From NCBI GenBank assembly GCA_003490145.1, contig QULQ01000026.1:1-18733 (forward strand): DNA of 18,733 nt, written 5' to 3'. Numbering within the stretch: the first letter of the stretch is position 1; every line of letters begins with the position of its first letter. The notes under the pieces were generated by a model. It made no database searches and had not been told where the DNA came from. It saw only the letters and a list, made by a program, of their open reading frames with translations. Both the position numbers and the translations under genes were made by a program. This DNA comes from Lachnospiraceae bacterium OM04-12BH (GTDB taxonomy: Bacteria > Bacillota > Clostridia > Lachnospirales > Lachnospiraceae). Shown piece by piece: positions 1 through 7,413 of the stretch.

Positions 1-63
1 CAGAGATGTTGGTGCTCTCTCTTTTTCTTTTATTCAACTGACAAAAACTTTACTCTATATGTC

Positions 64-480
64 TTACGGAATCTGTCGTAACCACCTGCAAAGATCAACA
101 ACTTGCACCCCTTGATAATCATAGGTTTCATGATGTGTCCTGGCAATGATCATCTTGGGATATGCATCTCTTATTGCAAGCAACGGCGAATATTCTCTTT
201 CCTTTAAATCATATCGTTTTGCCTCATAGAACAGAAAAGCATTCTCCAGATAGTCAATATACTTCGATACCGTCTTTCTTGTTATTTCGCTTTCGTCATT
301 CTTTAAGGTTTCACTGATGTTATTAGGGGAAAGTAAGTTGCCGATGTTATCCATCATAAATTCGGATATAATCATACTGCCGCTCTTCCATCTTATATAC
401 ATAGGCTCCGGGCATACCGCCCGTTCGGACATACTGATCAAAAGCATCGTCATATCCTATTCCCACTTTTTGAATTATTT
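64..480 (-). pseudogene. Remnant of an AAA-type ATPase with DUF4143 domain
   Basis: Not a working gene. The 129-codon open stretch ending at 64 contains the DUF4143 core (FMMDNIGNLLSPNNIS, then TVSKYIDYLENAFLFYEAKRYDLK). It then jumps straight to what looks like the extreme C-terminus of the family (PKMIIARTHHETYDYQGV), so the middle of DUF4143 is missing. Just upstream, in a different frame (about 365-475), lies DDAFDQYVRTGGMPGAY, which resembles the end of the AAA domain of the same family. It runs into a stop at a point overlapping the second piece. The P-loop part is absent and no ribosome site precedes the nominal ATG at 453. At least one frameshift and two internal deletions are therefore needed to relate it to an intact protein. 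Intact relatives are about 400 residues long and often sit on mobile or defence islands. The family is assigned by motif recall; the decay is visible directly. The upstream limit is approximate. Confidence 0.72.
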
Positions 481-576
481 TCAATTTTCGGTAATACAAT
501 TTCTGGGCATATTCTAACACAGAATGTGCGTTCTGTCGTTATTCTATTTTTCTCTTTTTTAAATAACCAAGAGAAT

Positions 577-613
577 ATTTTTATTTGATAGAAATTTCCT
601 ATCAAATAAAAAT
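577..613. repeat. 15-bp perfect inverted repeat next to the nagZ terminator
   Basis: ATTTTTATTTGATAG (577-591) and its exact complement (599-613) flank a 7-nt spacer. The hairpin shares its right arm with the 5' A-tract of the neighbouring terminator stem (608-651), so on a minus-strand transcript the two structures overlap. It probably acts as a back-up terminator, or as a terminator for weak plus-strand transcription. It encodes nothing. Confidence 0.6.
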
Positions 614-651
614 ACAGCCCGCTCCTTCAAGGGAGACAAGGCTGTATTTTT
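608..651 (-). terminator. Rho-independent terminator of the MurNAc operon
   Basis: On the minus strand a 12-bp stem (AAAAATACAGCC paired with GGCTGTATTTTT) begins immediately after the nagZ stop codon. It encloses a smaller inner hairpin around CTCCCTTGAAGGAG and is followed by a T-run. The A-tract/U-tract symmetry could let it work in both directions, but no plus-strand gene lies nearby. Confidence 0.85.
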
Positions 652-2202
652 TTACAACTCAATGGGTAATACTCCTGTGGGGTTCCATTTCTTCTGGAAC
701 AGTTCCACGAGAAGTTCCAGGGTTTCCATGGAGTAGTCCCATGCCTCAATGCCGGTACCCCCTGCAGGGAGTCCCTTCAAATCGTAGGGGTTTCGCATTG
801 CCACTACGGTCATGGGCAGGGCGCGAGCTGTCAGGGCGTTCAACAGTTTCTGCTGTCCCGGTTTTAAGTGCATGTTATAGGTACACAGCACAATGCTGTC
901 GCAGTTCTGGGGAATCTGTCGGAGTGCTGCCTGGATTTCCTCCTCCGTGGGGTCGATGCCGGTGACAATTCCCGTGCCGCCCATCTGCGCTGGCATAAAC
1001 TTGGCAAAGGAACGATCCTCCTCCGGGTTGCTTGCCTGGGTCACACAGAAATTGTCGCACCCGATAAAGACAGGATGGCTGCCAATCACCGGATCTTTTC
1101 CGCAGACGTGGGCAATGGTTCTTCTGCGGATTTCCCGCTCGATTTTCTTATCCTCACGGTCATCATAAAGCTGGCATCCGCCGCCAATCTCATATTTTTC
1201 CTTGTAAGCAAGAATTTTTGCGGTGGACTGCTCCATTTCTTCTATAGAAAGAATACCGTCCTCCAATGCCTGGTAAACCGCCTGTACGCTCTGCTCCACT
1301 ACCTCTGCGGAATGGCTGATGCAGACCAGGTCTACCCCTGCGCCCAAGGCACCCTGTACACCCTGTACGGAACCGTAGTAGGTTTTGATGGCATTCATCT
1401 CCATGCAGTCACTGACTACCAATCCTTCAAAGCCCAGTTTTTTCTTCAAAATGTCCGTAATGATGGTGCGGGACATGGTGCAGGGCACCTTCTTTTCCTC
1501 AATGGAGGGGAAAAGAATATGACTGGACATCATGGCAGGAATCTGGTGGTCGATGGCGGAACGGAAGGGAACCAGTTCAAATTCCATCAGTTCCTCCAGA
1601 GTTTTGTCCACCACAGGAAGTCCCAGATGGGAGTCCACCGCGGTATCGCCGTGACCGGGGAAGTGTTTGCCGCAAGAAATCAGGTTTTCCTCCCGGTAGC
1701 CCTCAATCACTGCCTGGGTTGACTCCGCAACCTTCTGGGGGGTATCGCCGAAACTTCTCACTCCGATCACCGGGTTCTGGGGGTTGTTATTCACGTCTAA
1801 CACCGGAGCCAGGTTAAAGTTCACGCCACAGCTTTTCAACTGTCTCGCCGTGATTCTGGCGCAGGTTTTGATGTCCTCCAGTTTTCCAGTGGCAGAGAGT
1901 GCCATGCCCTCCGGGGTGTTGCAGAACTCCTCGGAAAGTCTGGTAACCACGCCGCCCTCCTGATCAATGGTAATAAAGGCGGGATGCCCGGTTTCCTGTT
2001 TCACAAGCTGCTGGATTTCCTCGCACAAAGCGGTGAGCTGCTCCTTGCTTTTCACGTTCTGGCGAAACAAAATTACATTGCCAATTTTATATTCTTTTAT
2101 CAGCCGGACAAATTCCTCACTGAGCTTTAACCCTGCAAAGCCCGCAACGAAATGCTGTCCCACCATCTGTTTTGTCTGTTCCATTTCCATGTTACTAACC
2201 AT
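652..2202 (-). CDS. nagZ: Beta-N-acetylglucosaminidase, GH3 NagZ type, cytoplasmic
   Basis: This glycoside hydrolase family 3 enzyme removes non-reducing GlcNAc from cell-wall fragments such as GlcNAc-MurNAc. The NagZ signature KHFPGHGDT is near residues 179-187, followed by D190-S-H192, the Asp-His dyad that serves as acid/base in the Gram-positive NagZ type. The nucleophile is expected in VVSDCMEMNAI (Asp about 265). An N-terminal TIM barrel covers roughly residues 10-330. A C-terminal alpha/beta domain follows, as in two-domain Bacillus NagZ, although at 516 residues this protein is shorter because it has no signal peptide. It is the last gene of the operon, 21 bp after namZ and directly ahead of the terminator. 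The start is not certain: GGGAAAGG lies very close to the ATG at 2202 and rather far from the alternative ATG at 2190. Family assignment is firm; the natural substrate is inferred from the operon. Confidence 0.93.
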   Translation of the reverse strand: MVSNMEMEQTKQMVGQHFVAGFAGLKLSEEFVRLIKEYKIGNVILFRQNVKSKEQLTALCEEIQQLVKQETGHPAFITIDQEGGVVTRLSEEFCNTPEGMALSATGKLEDIKTCARITARQLKSCGVNFNLAPVLDVNNNPQNPVIGVRSFGDTPQKVAESTQAVIEGYREENLISCGKHFPGHGDTAVDSHLGLPVVDKTLEELMEFELVPFRSAIDHQIPAMMSSHILFPSIEEKKVPCTMSRTIITDILKKKLGFEGLVVSDCMEMNAIKTYYGSVQGVQGALGAGVDLVCISHSAEVVEQSVQAVYQALEDGILSIEEMEQSTAKILAYKEKYEIGGGCQLYDDREDKKIEREIRRRTIAHVCGKDPVIGSHPVFIGCDNFCVTQASNPEEDRSFAKFMPAQMGGTGIVTGIDPTEEEIQAALRQIPQNCDSIVLCTYNMHLKPGQQKLLNALTARALPMTVVAMRNPYDLKGLPAGGTGIEAWDYSMETLELLVELFQKKWNPTGVLPIEL

Positions 2203-2223
2203 GCCTTTCCCACTGTACCTGTT

Positions 2224-3366
2224 TTATTCATATAAATGGTATTTCTGTTTCTTCTGGGCAAACTGGGCGCTGTCTGCCTCGTAGGATGCCAGAAGTTTGT
2301 CTTTGTCCCAGTCTCCCAGTAACTCTCCACCGCCGGACAGCAGTGCCAGCATAGGTTTTCTGCCCTCTGCAATGGGAGGAAGAATCTGGAATTTATCGCC
2401 GTAAAGTTTCCGCACGGTGTCCAACAATGTGATGCCCAGGGTCACGGGGCGGAATACCTTGCTGTCGGTCACATGGAACACAACGCCTGCACAGTTTACT
2501 CCCGCGAATTTAGAAGTGGAAGGAATAAACCACACCGGAGTGGTGATGACACCGGGCAGTTTCTCCTGGTTTAACGCCTCGGACAACTGTTCCGCATCGA
2601 TATAGTCGGCACCCACTACCCGGAAAGGCGCCGCCGTGCCACGTCCCTCGGACATATTCGTTCCTTCTAACAGGCAGATACCGGGATAACAGAGCACGGA
2701 TTCAAAGTTCATCAGTGCGGGACTGGGAGCCACCCAGATTTTTTCCCATTCGGGATAAAACATGGAGCGTTTCCATCCAGTACACTTCACAACCCGCAAA
2801 TCACAGCCAATGTTTTCTTCTTCATTTATCATCATCGCCGCCTCACCCGCGGTGAGTCCGTAACGATAGGGGAATTTGCAGCAGCCCACAAAGCTGTGGA
2901 AATCATCCTGTAACAGATTTCCTTCTACAATCTCGCCGCCCAAGGGGTTTGGTCTGTCCAGTACCATCAGGGGTTTTCCTGCCGCCGCGCAGTCCAGCAT
3001 GGCATTCCGCAGGGTGGAAAGATAGGTGAAAAACCGCACGCCCACATCCTGAATGTCATAAATCAGCAGGTCAAACTGCTCCAGCATTTCCTGGGTAAAG
3101 TGTCTGCCGTTGGAGCCGTAGAGACTGTAAACGGGAATTCCGGTCTCCGGGTCCTCGTAGCGCTCCACCAGTTCGCCGGCTCCCATATTGCCCCGGACGC
3201 CATGCTCCGGTCCAAACAGAGCCGTGAGATGACACATTTCCTGCAAAATCTTAATGTCCGACTGCAACTGGCTGTTTCTGCCTGTGATATTGGTGAGGAG
3301 TGCCACCCGTGCATCCCTCAGTTCTTTTTCCTGTTCCTTGATATGGTCAATTCCGTATAATACCAT
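2224..3366 (-). CDS. namZ: Exo-beta-N-acetylmuramidase NamZ-like (DUF1343, GH171), no signal peptide
   Basis: DUF1343 proteins include NamZ, which releases MurNAc from the non-reducing end of peptidoglycan glycans. The family blocks are all present, numbered from the preferred start: FGPEHGVRG (51-59), IYDIQDVGVRFFTY (102-115), DRPNPLGG (137-144), FPYRYGLTAGEA (about 165-176) and EGTNMSEGRGT (234-244). The length is about 380 residues. The preferred start is the ATG at 3366, preceded by GGTG at 6 nt. An in-frame GTG at 3393 would add nine residues and has no clear ribosome site. Well-known NamZ proteins of Bacillus and Bacteroidetes are exported, but neither start gives a signal peptide here, so this one should act in the cytoplasm on imported or recycled saccharides. 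It lies between anmK and nagZ in one transcription unit. The family is certain; intracellular action is inferred. Confidence 0.9.
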   Translation of the reverse strand: MVLYGIDHIKEQEKELRDARVALLTNITGRNSQLQSDIKILQEMCHLTALFGPEHGVRGNMGAGELVERYEDPETGIPVYSLYGSNGRHFTQEMLEQFDLLIYDIQDVGVRFFTYLSTLRNAMLDCAAAGKPLMVLDRPNPLGGEIVEGNLLQDDFHSFVGCCKFPYRYGLTAGEAAMMINEEENIGCDLRVVKCTGWKRSMFYPEWEKIWVAPSPALMNFESVLCYPGICLLEGTNMSEGRGTAAPFRVVGADYIDAEQLSEALNQEKLPGVITTPVWFIPSTSKFAGVNCAGVVFHVTDSKVFRPVTLGITLLDTVRKLYGDKFQILPPIAEGRKPMLALLSGGGELLGDWDKDKLLASYEADSAQFAQKKQKYHLYE

Positions 3367-3417
3367 GTTCGTCACCGCGCCTTTCTCTCGCACCTGTGTC
3401 CTGTAAATCCGCCATTT

Positions 3418-4605
3418 TTACTGTGTGATTTTTCCCATAATCACCGGAACCGCCGCCCCGGTCACAGAGGGAACGTTGTTGCAGTTTCCGGAAATTGCCT
3501 CGCTTGCAAGCACGGCAAATGCCACCGCCTCCTTGGAATCGCTGCAAAAACCGATATCCTCGTTGGTGAGAATCTGACAATACGGCAGACACTCTGCCAA
3601 ATCTGCCAAAATCACCGGGTTATGGCTGCCGCCGCCGCCCACGATAAGCTGATCGGGGCTTTCCTTTGTAAAATGCTGTAACCCATAAGCAATGCTTTCC
3701 GCGGTAAACCGGGTAATGGTTCGGAGACAATCCACATCCTCGACGTGGTGTTCTGCAGCAAACTCACAGATTTTTTCCAGATAGGCTTTTCCGTAATACT
3801 CTCTGCCACTATTTTTCGGGGGAGGGAGCTGGAGGTAGGGATCCTTCATGAGGAAATCCAGTAGGCCCTGGTGGATTTTCCCCTGGGCTGCCAGTTTTCC
3901 GCCCTCATCGTAGGCTTTTTCCTCTTTCGTCATCCGGGAAACATAGGCATCAATGAGCATATTTCCGGGGCCGGTATCGAAAGCGGTCACCTCGTCTAAG
4001 GTGCAGTTTTTCGGAAGAAGGGTCACGTTGCCGATTCCGCCGATGTTCTGCAGGGCAATGGTCTGGTTTTCCTTCCGGTAAAGAAGGTACTCCACATAGG
4101 GAACGAGGGGGGCGCCCAAGCCGCCTGCCGCCATATCCCGGACGCGGAAATCCCCCACCACGGGGCATCCCAGCGCCTGGGCGATGTAGGAATCCTCCCC
4201 AATCTGGAGGGTTCCCCGCACCATGTCGTGGAGATATTGCGCCTGCTCCGGCATGTGCCACACGGTCTGTCCGTGGTTGCCTACCAAATCCACTTCTTCT
4301 TTGGGAATTCCCGCTTTTTCACACAGTTTCTCACAAGCATAAGCATACTGTTTTCCCAGATAATTGGCAAGCTCACAGAGTTCTTTCGCACCGCCGTAAG
4401 CTCCGTTTGCCACCAGAATAATCCGTTCCTGGACTTCTTTGGAAAAGGGGAGGAACAGAAAATCCTGTTCCTCCACCTTAATATCAAGTCCACTTCCTGT
4501 AATTTTTGTCAATACTGCGTCAATTCCATCCGCAGAGGTTCCAGACATCAAACCGATAACGGTTCTGGTCTGTTTGTTACGCACTTCAAAAATATCTTTT
4601 CTCAT
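3418..4605 (-). CDS. anmK: Anhydro-N-acetylmuramic acid kinase
   Basis: AnmK uses ATP to open and phosphorylate 1,6-anhydro-MurNAc, giving MurNAc-6-phosphate, the substrate of MurQ. Family motifs appear in order: GLMSGTSADGID (18-29), GNHGQTVWH (109-117), DFRVRDMAAGGLGAPL (152-167, which includes the catalytic Asp of RDMAAGG), NIGGIGN (187-193) and FDTGPGN (209-215). The length of 395 residues is slightly longer than E. coli AnmK. The gene starts 21 bp after the murQ stop codon. AAAAGG lies about 12 nt before the ATG, a loose ribosome site. In Gram-negative bacteria the substrate comes from lytic transglycosylases. Finding anmK alongside a namZ gene suggests the cell handles both anhydro and free MurNAc ends. 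Identity is secure; the source of the anhydro sugar is not visible in this window. Confidence 0.95.
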   Translation of the reverse strand: MRKDIFEVRNKQTRTVIGLMSGTSADGIDAVLTKITGSGLDIKVEEQDFLFLPFSKEVQERIILVANGAYGGAKELCELANYLGKQYAYACEKLCEKAGIPKEEVDLVGNHGQTVWHMPEQAQYLHDMVRGTLQIGEDSYIAQALGCPVVGDFRVRDMAAGGLGAPLVPYVEYLLYRKENQTIALQNIGGIGNVTLLPKNCTLDEVTAFDTGPGNMLIDAYVSRMTKEEKAYDEGGKLAAQGKIHQGLLDFLMKDPYLQLPPPKNSGREYYGKAYLEKICEFAAEHHVEDVDCLRTITRFTAESIAYGLQHFTKESPDQLIVGGGGSHNPVILADLAECLPYCQILTNEDIGFCSDSKEAVAFAVLASEAISGNCNNVPSVTGAAVPVIMGKITQ

Positions 4606-4626
4606 AGGACTCGTCAGCCTTTTCTG

Positions 4627-5529
4627 TTATGCTCTGGCAGTTGCGATTGCCGCAGACACATGTCCGCCAGCCTGCTGTAATGCCGCGATTGCTGCCTGCT
4701 CATCCACATGATTTTCAATCATCACGATGGCAGTCTTGGGTCTGTAATCACACTGGTCTAACACTTCCTTTGCCTCATCCCTGGAAACGCCTGTGGCGTT
4801 CTGGACGATGGACACGCAGCGGTCAATGAGTTTTAAGTTGGAAGGTTTCACATCCACCATCAGGTTGCCGTAAACCTTGCCCAGCTTAATCATGGAGCCA
4901 GTGGAAAGCATGTTGAGAACCATTTTTTCTGCGGTTCCACTCTTCATCCGGGTGGAGCCGGTGATAACTTCGGACCCGGGCATGGGTGCGATGCCGATAT
5001 CTGCCAACTGGTCGATTTCCGAGCCTTTGCAGCAGGTTACACTCAGCACGGAGGCTCCCAGGGATTTGGCATATTTCATGGCACCGATGACATAAGGAGT
5101 TCTGCCGGATGCGGCAAGTCCTACCAGCACATCTTTTTCCGAGAAGGAAACCTTTTTCAAGTCCTCCTCTCCCAGGCTGGCATCATCCTCTGCGCCTTCC
5201 ACTGCTTTAAAGATGGCAGGATATCCGCCTGCGATGATGCCCATGACGGTTTCCGGGTCAGTGGAGTAGGTGGGCGGGCACTCTACGGCGTCCAGAATCC
5301 CCAGTCTGCCGGAGGTACCGCAGCCGGTGTAAATCAGCCGTCCTCCTTTGGAAAGTTTGTCCGCAATCAAATCAATGGCTGCCGCAATATGATCCAGCTC
5401 TTTTTCCACAGCCTCTGCTACTTTTTTATCCTCATCGTTGATAAGTTTCACCATGTCCCGTGTGGATAACTCATCGATATGCAACGTATTTTCATTTCTC
5501 TTTTCAGTTGCGATTTTACTCAGTTCCAT
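4627..5529 (-). CDS. murQ: N-acetylmuramic acid 6-phosphate etherase
   Basis: MurQ cleaves the D-lactyl ether of MurNAc-6-phosphate to give GlcNAc-6-phosphate and D-lactate. This is the step that feeds muramic acid into normal amino sugar metabolism. The SIS-domain signature IYTGCGTSGRLGILDAVECP is at 66-85. The two acidic residues corresponding to E. coli Glu83 and Glu114 fall at E83 and E114, the same numbers. STRMKSGTAEKM and NLMVDVKPSN complete the family pattern, and the 300-residue length is typical. A UBA-like helical tail (about 255-290) is present. The ATG at 5529 has AGGAG about 11 nt upstream. It follows the permease gene by 29 bp and precedes anmK by 21 bp, so the products of two kinases (AnmK here, MurK at 10379-11266) can be processed. 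Essentially certain. Confidence 0.97.
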   Translation of the reverse strand: MELSKIATEKRNENTLHIDELSTRDMVKLINDEDKKVAEAVEKELDHIAAAIDLIADKLSKGGRLIYTGCGTSGRLGILDAVECPPTYSTDPETVMGIIAGGYPAIFKAVEGAEDDASLGEEDLKKVSFSEKDVLVGLAASGRTPYVIGAMKYAKSLGASVLSVTCCKGSEIDQLADIGIAPMPGSEVITGSTRMKSGTAEKMVLNMLSTGSMIKLGKVYGNLMVDVKPSNLKLIDRCVSIVQNATGVSRDEAKEVLDQCDYRPKTAIVMIENHVDEQAAIAALQQAGGHVSAAIATARA

Positions 5530-5558
5530 TTTTTCATATTCTCCTATTTTTATTGCCC

Positions 5559-6425
5559 TTAGCCTTTGACTGCTCCTACGGTTACACCCTCAAGGAAGTA
5601 CTTCTGCAATGAGAAGAACAGGATAAACATGGGCACCGCGGAGATACATGCACCTGCCATCATAGGGGAGAGCAGTGTTCCGTTTGCGAATTTAAAGGTC
5701 TTTAAACCAACCTGGATGGTGAACATCTTGTCCTTGGATGTTACCAGGAACGGCCAGAAGAAGTTGTTCCAGCTGCCAAGGAAGGTGTTGATTGCCATAA
5801 CTGCCAAAATGGTTTTGGACAAAGGAAGGACGATTAAGCGGTAAATTTTAAACTGGTTACAGCCTTCCAGCTTTGCACTCTCGATTAACGCGGTGGGGAT
5901 GCTTGCAAAGAACTGCTTTGCAAGGAAAATGTTGTAGGAGGTGCAGACTCCGGGCAGAATCAGGGAGATATAGCTGTTGGTCAACTGAAATTTACTTACC
6001 AGCAGGATATACAGGGGAACCTGGACAACCTGGTAAGGAATCATCATTGCCATCAAAACCAGATAGAATAAAAATTTGCGTCCCTTGAAATCAATTTTGG
6101 CAAAAGCGTATCCTGCCATGCCCGCGAAGATAACGTTGCCTAAAGCAACGGCTACTGCCACTACCACGCTGTTCCACAGCCACCGCAGGGAATACTGGTT
6201 AAAGTTGAGGAACGCCTTGTAGGAGTCCAGGGACCAGCTTTTCGGGAAAATGGAGTAGGAGGTGGATGCCGCCTCAATCGCCGGTCCAAAAGACCACGCA
6301 ATCATGTATACAATCGGGAACAGGGAGATAATTGCAAAAATAATCAGCACTGCAACCAGAATGGAGTTTCTTATGTATAACTTCTTTTTATTTTTTAAGT
6401 GTTTGGAATATAATCCTGATGCCAT
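5559..6425 (-). CDS. ABC sugar transporter permease, MalG type (CUT1)
   Basis: This inner-membrane subunit belongs to a carbohydrate uptake transporter. There are six hydrophobic segments, beginning with ILVAVLIIFAIISLFPIVYM near residue 25. The cytoplasmic EAA-type loop IESAKLEGCNQFKIYRLIVLPLSK, around residue 185, docks the ATPase. MalG-type proteins have the short N-terminus seen here, and the final ALKG-like end (VTVGAVKG) is common in the family. The length is 288 residues. The start has AAAGGA 8 nt before the ATG. The gene follows the MalF-type partner by 15 bp. Neither permease is accompanied by an ATPase gene. CUT1 systems of Gram-positive bacteria usually share an MsmX-like ATPase encoded elsewhere, which I infer here. 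The substrate is inferred from the operon to be a MurNAc- or GlcNAc-containing saccharide. Confidence 0.93.
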   Translation of the reverse strand: MASGLYSKHLKNKKKLYIRNSILVAVLIIFAIISLFPIVYMIAWSFGPAIEAASTSYSIFPKSWSLDSYKAFLNFNQYSLRWLWNSVVVAVAVALGNVIFAGMAGYAFAKIDFKGRKFLFYLVLMAMMIPYQVVQVPLYILLVSKFQLTNSYISLILPGVCTSYNIFLAKQFFASIPTALIESAKLEGCNQFKIYRLIVLPLSKTILAVMAINTFLGSWNNFFWPFLVTSKDKMFTIQVGLKTFKFANGTLLSPMMAGACISAVPMFILFFSLQKYFLEGVTVGAVKG

Positions 6426-6440
6426 AATGTTTGTCCTTTC

Positions 6441-7337
6441 CTAATATTCGACGTCATCGCCCATGAACTTAAACTGGAGCATAGTCAACAGACCAATGAC
6501 CAGTGCCAGAATGATTGCCTGTGCGCAGGCAAGTCCATACTTACCGTAGGTAAACGCGTTGTTGAAGATTAACAGACCAATCATGGTGGTGTTATTGTCG
6601 GGGCCGCCGCCAGTCATCATGTAAGCGTTCATGAATACCTGGAAAGAACCGATGATTCCGGTTACCAGCAGGAACAGTGTGGTAGGTTTACATAACGGGA
6701 ATACCACATATCTTACTTTCTGTAAAAAGGTAGCGCCGTCGATTTCTGCCGCCTCATAGTAGGTGTTGTCAATGCCGTGGAGTGCCGCCATATAAATAAT
6801 GATGTTACTTCCGTGGCTGGATAACAGCGCCATCAAAATCAGGGAAAGCATTGCGGTTTTGCTGGAACTGAGCCAGTTCTGGGATGCGATACCAAAGATG
6901 CCTAAAATTCTGTTGAAGATTCCGGACGGGGAGGAATCATATAACCACAGCCATACAACGGCGATTGCCACACCGGATGCAATGCCCGGCAGATAGTACA
7001 GTGCTTTGAAAACAGACTGTAATTTCTTGGAAAAGGGCAGAATCATCAGGGAGATGACAAATGAAATCAACAGAGAAAACGGTACTACAATCACGGTGTA
7101 AATAACCGTATTTTTGATTGATTTCCAGAACAGGGAACTCTGCAGGGCATCTACATAGTTCTTCATTCCCACCCATTCTGACCCAAAAGGTTTGTATTTC
7201 TGCAAGCTGGTAATCACAGCGGAGATTACCGGATATAAGGTAAACATAACAAAGATAATCATTGCTACCGCAATAAATATCCAGCCGCTAATATTATCTG
7301 CCCGTTTAACTTTGTGTTTTCTACTGTTTGTTTTCAC
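6441..7337 (-). CDS. ABC sugar transporter permease, MalF type (CUT1)
   Basis: This is the first of two permease subunits forming the membrane channel with the product of 5559-6425. It has 298 residues and six predicted membrane spans, the first at about 17-38 (ISGWIFIAVAMIIFVMFTLY). The EAA loop YYEAAEIDGATFLQKVRYVV lies near residue 195 and ends in FPLCKPT. The start codon is GTG, chosen because AAAGGAG stands 8 nt before it. The gene lies 76 bp after the binding-protein gene, and that gap holds a stem-loop (7361-7395), so permeases are probably made in smaller amounts than the binding protein. The transported sugar cannot be read from the sequence; context points to peptidoglycan amino sugars. 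Confidence 0.93.
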   Translation of the reverse strand: MKTNSRKHKVKRADNISGWIFIAVAMIIFVMFTLYPVISAVITSLQKYKPFGSEWVGMKNYVDALQSSLFWKSIKNTVIYTVIVVPFSLLISFVISLMILPFSKKLQSVFKALYYLPGIASGVAIAVVWLWLYDSSPSGIFNRILGIFGIASQNWLSSSKTAMLSLILMALLSSHGSNIIIYMAALHGIDNTYYEAAEIDGATFLQKVRYVVFPLCKPTTLFLLVTGIIGSFQVFMNAYMMTGGGPDNNTTMIGLLIFNNAFTYGKYGLACAQAIILALVIGLLTMLQFKFMGDDVEY

Positions 7338-7360
7338 GTTCTCAGCTCCTTTTTTTGTGT

Positions 7361-7395
7361 AAAAAAGCCCTGCTCTTACCAGAGCAGAGCTTTTT
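7361..7395 (-). terminator. Intra-operon stem-loop after the binding-protein gene
   Basis: On the minus strand AAAAAGCTCTGCTCT pairs with AGAGCAGGGCTTTTT (one G·T pair) around a short loop, and the stem ends in a T-run. It lies in the 76-bp gap between the binding-protein stop codon and the permease ribosome site. This is a classic layout for partial termination or 3'-end mRNA protection, giving excess binding protein over permeases. Confidence 0.75.
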
Positions 7396-7413
7396 GTCTA
7401 AAATTTATTGTAA

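Noticed and set aside
868..1722. A 284-codon plus-strand open frame opposite nagZ
   Set aside because: It mirrors the strongly supported nagZ reading frame, has no family motif and no ribosome site. It is a by-product of codon use on the other strand.
5559..7337. Missing transporter ATPase taken as a sign of a broken operon
   Set aside because: CUT1 importers of Gram-positive bacteria commonly share an ATPase encoded elsewhere, and both permeases and the binding protein are intact.
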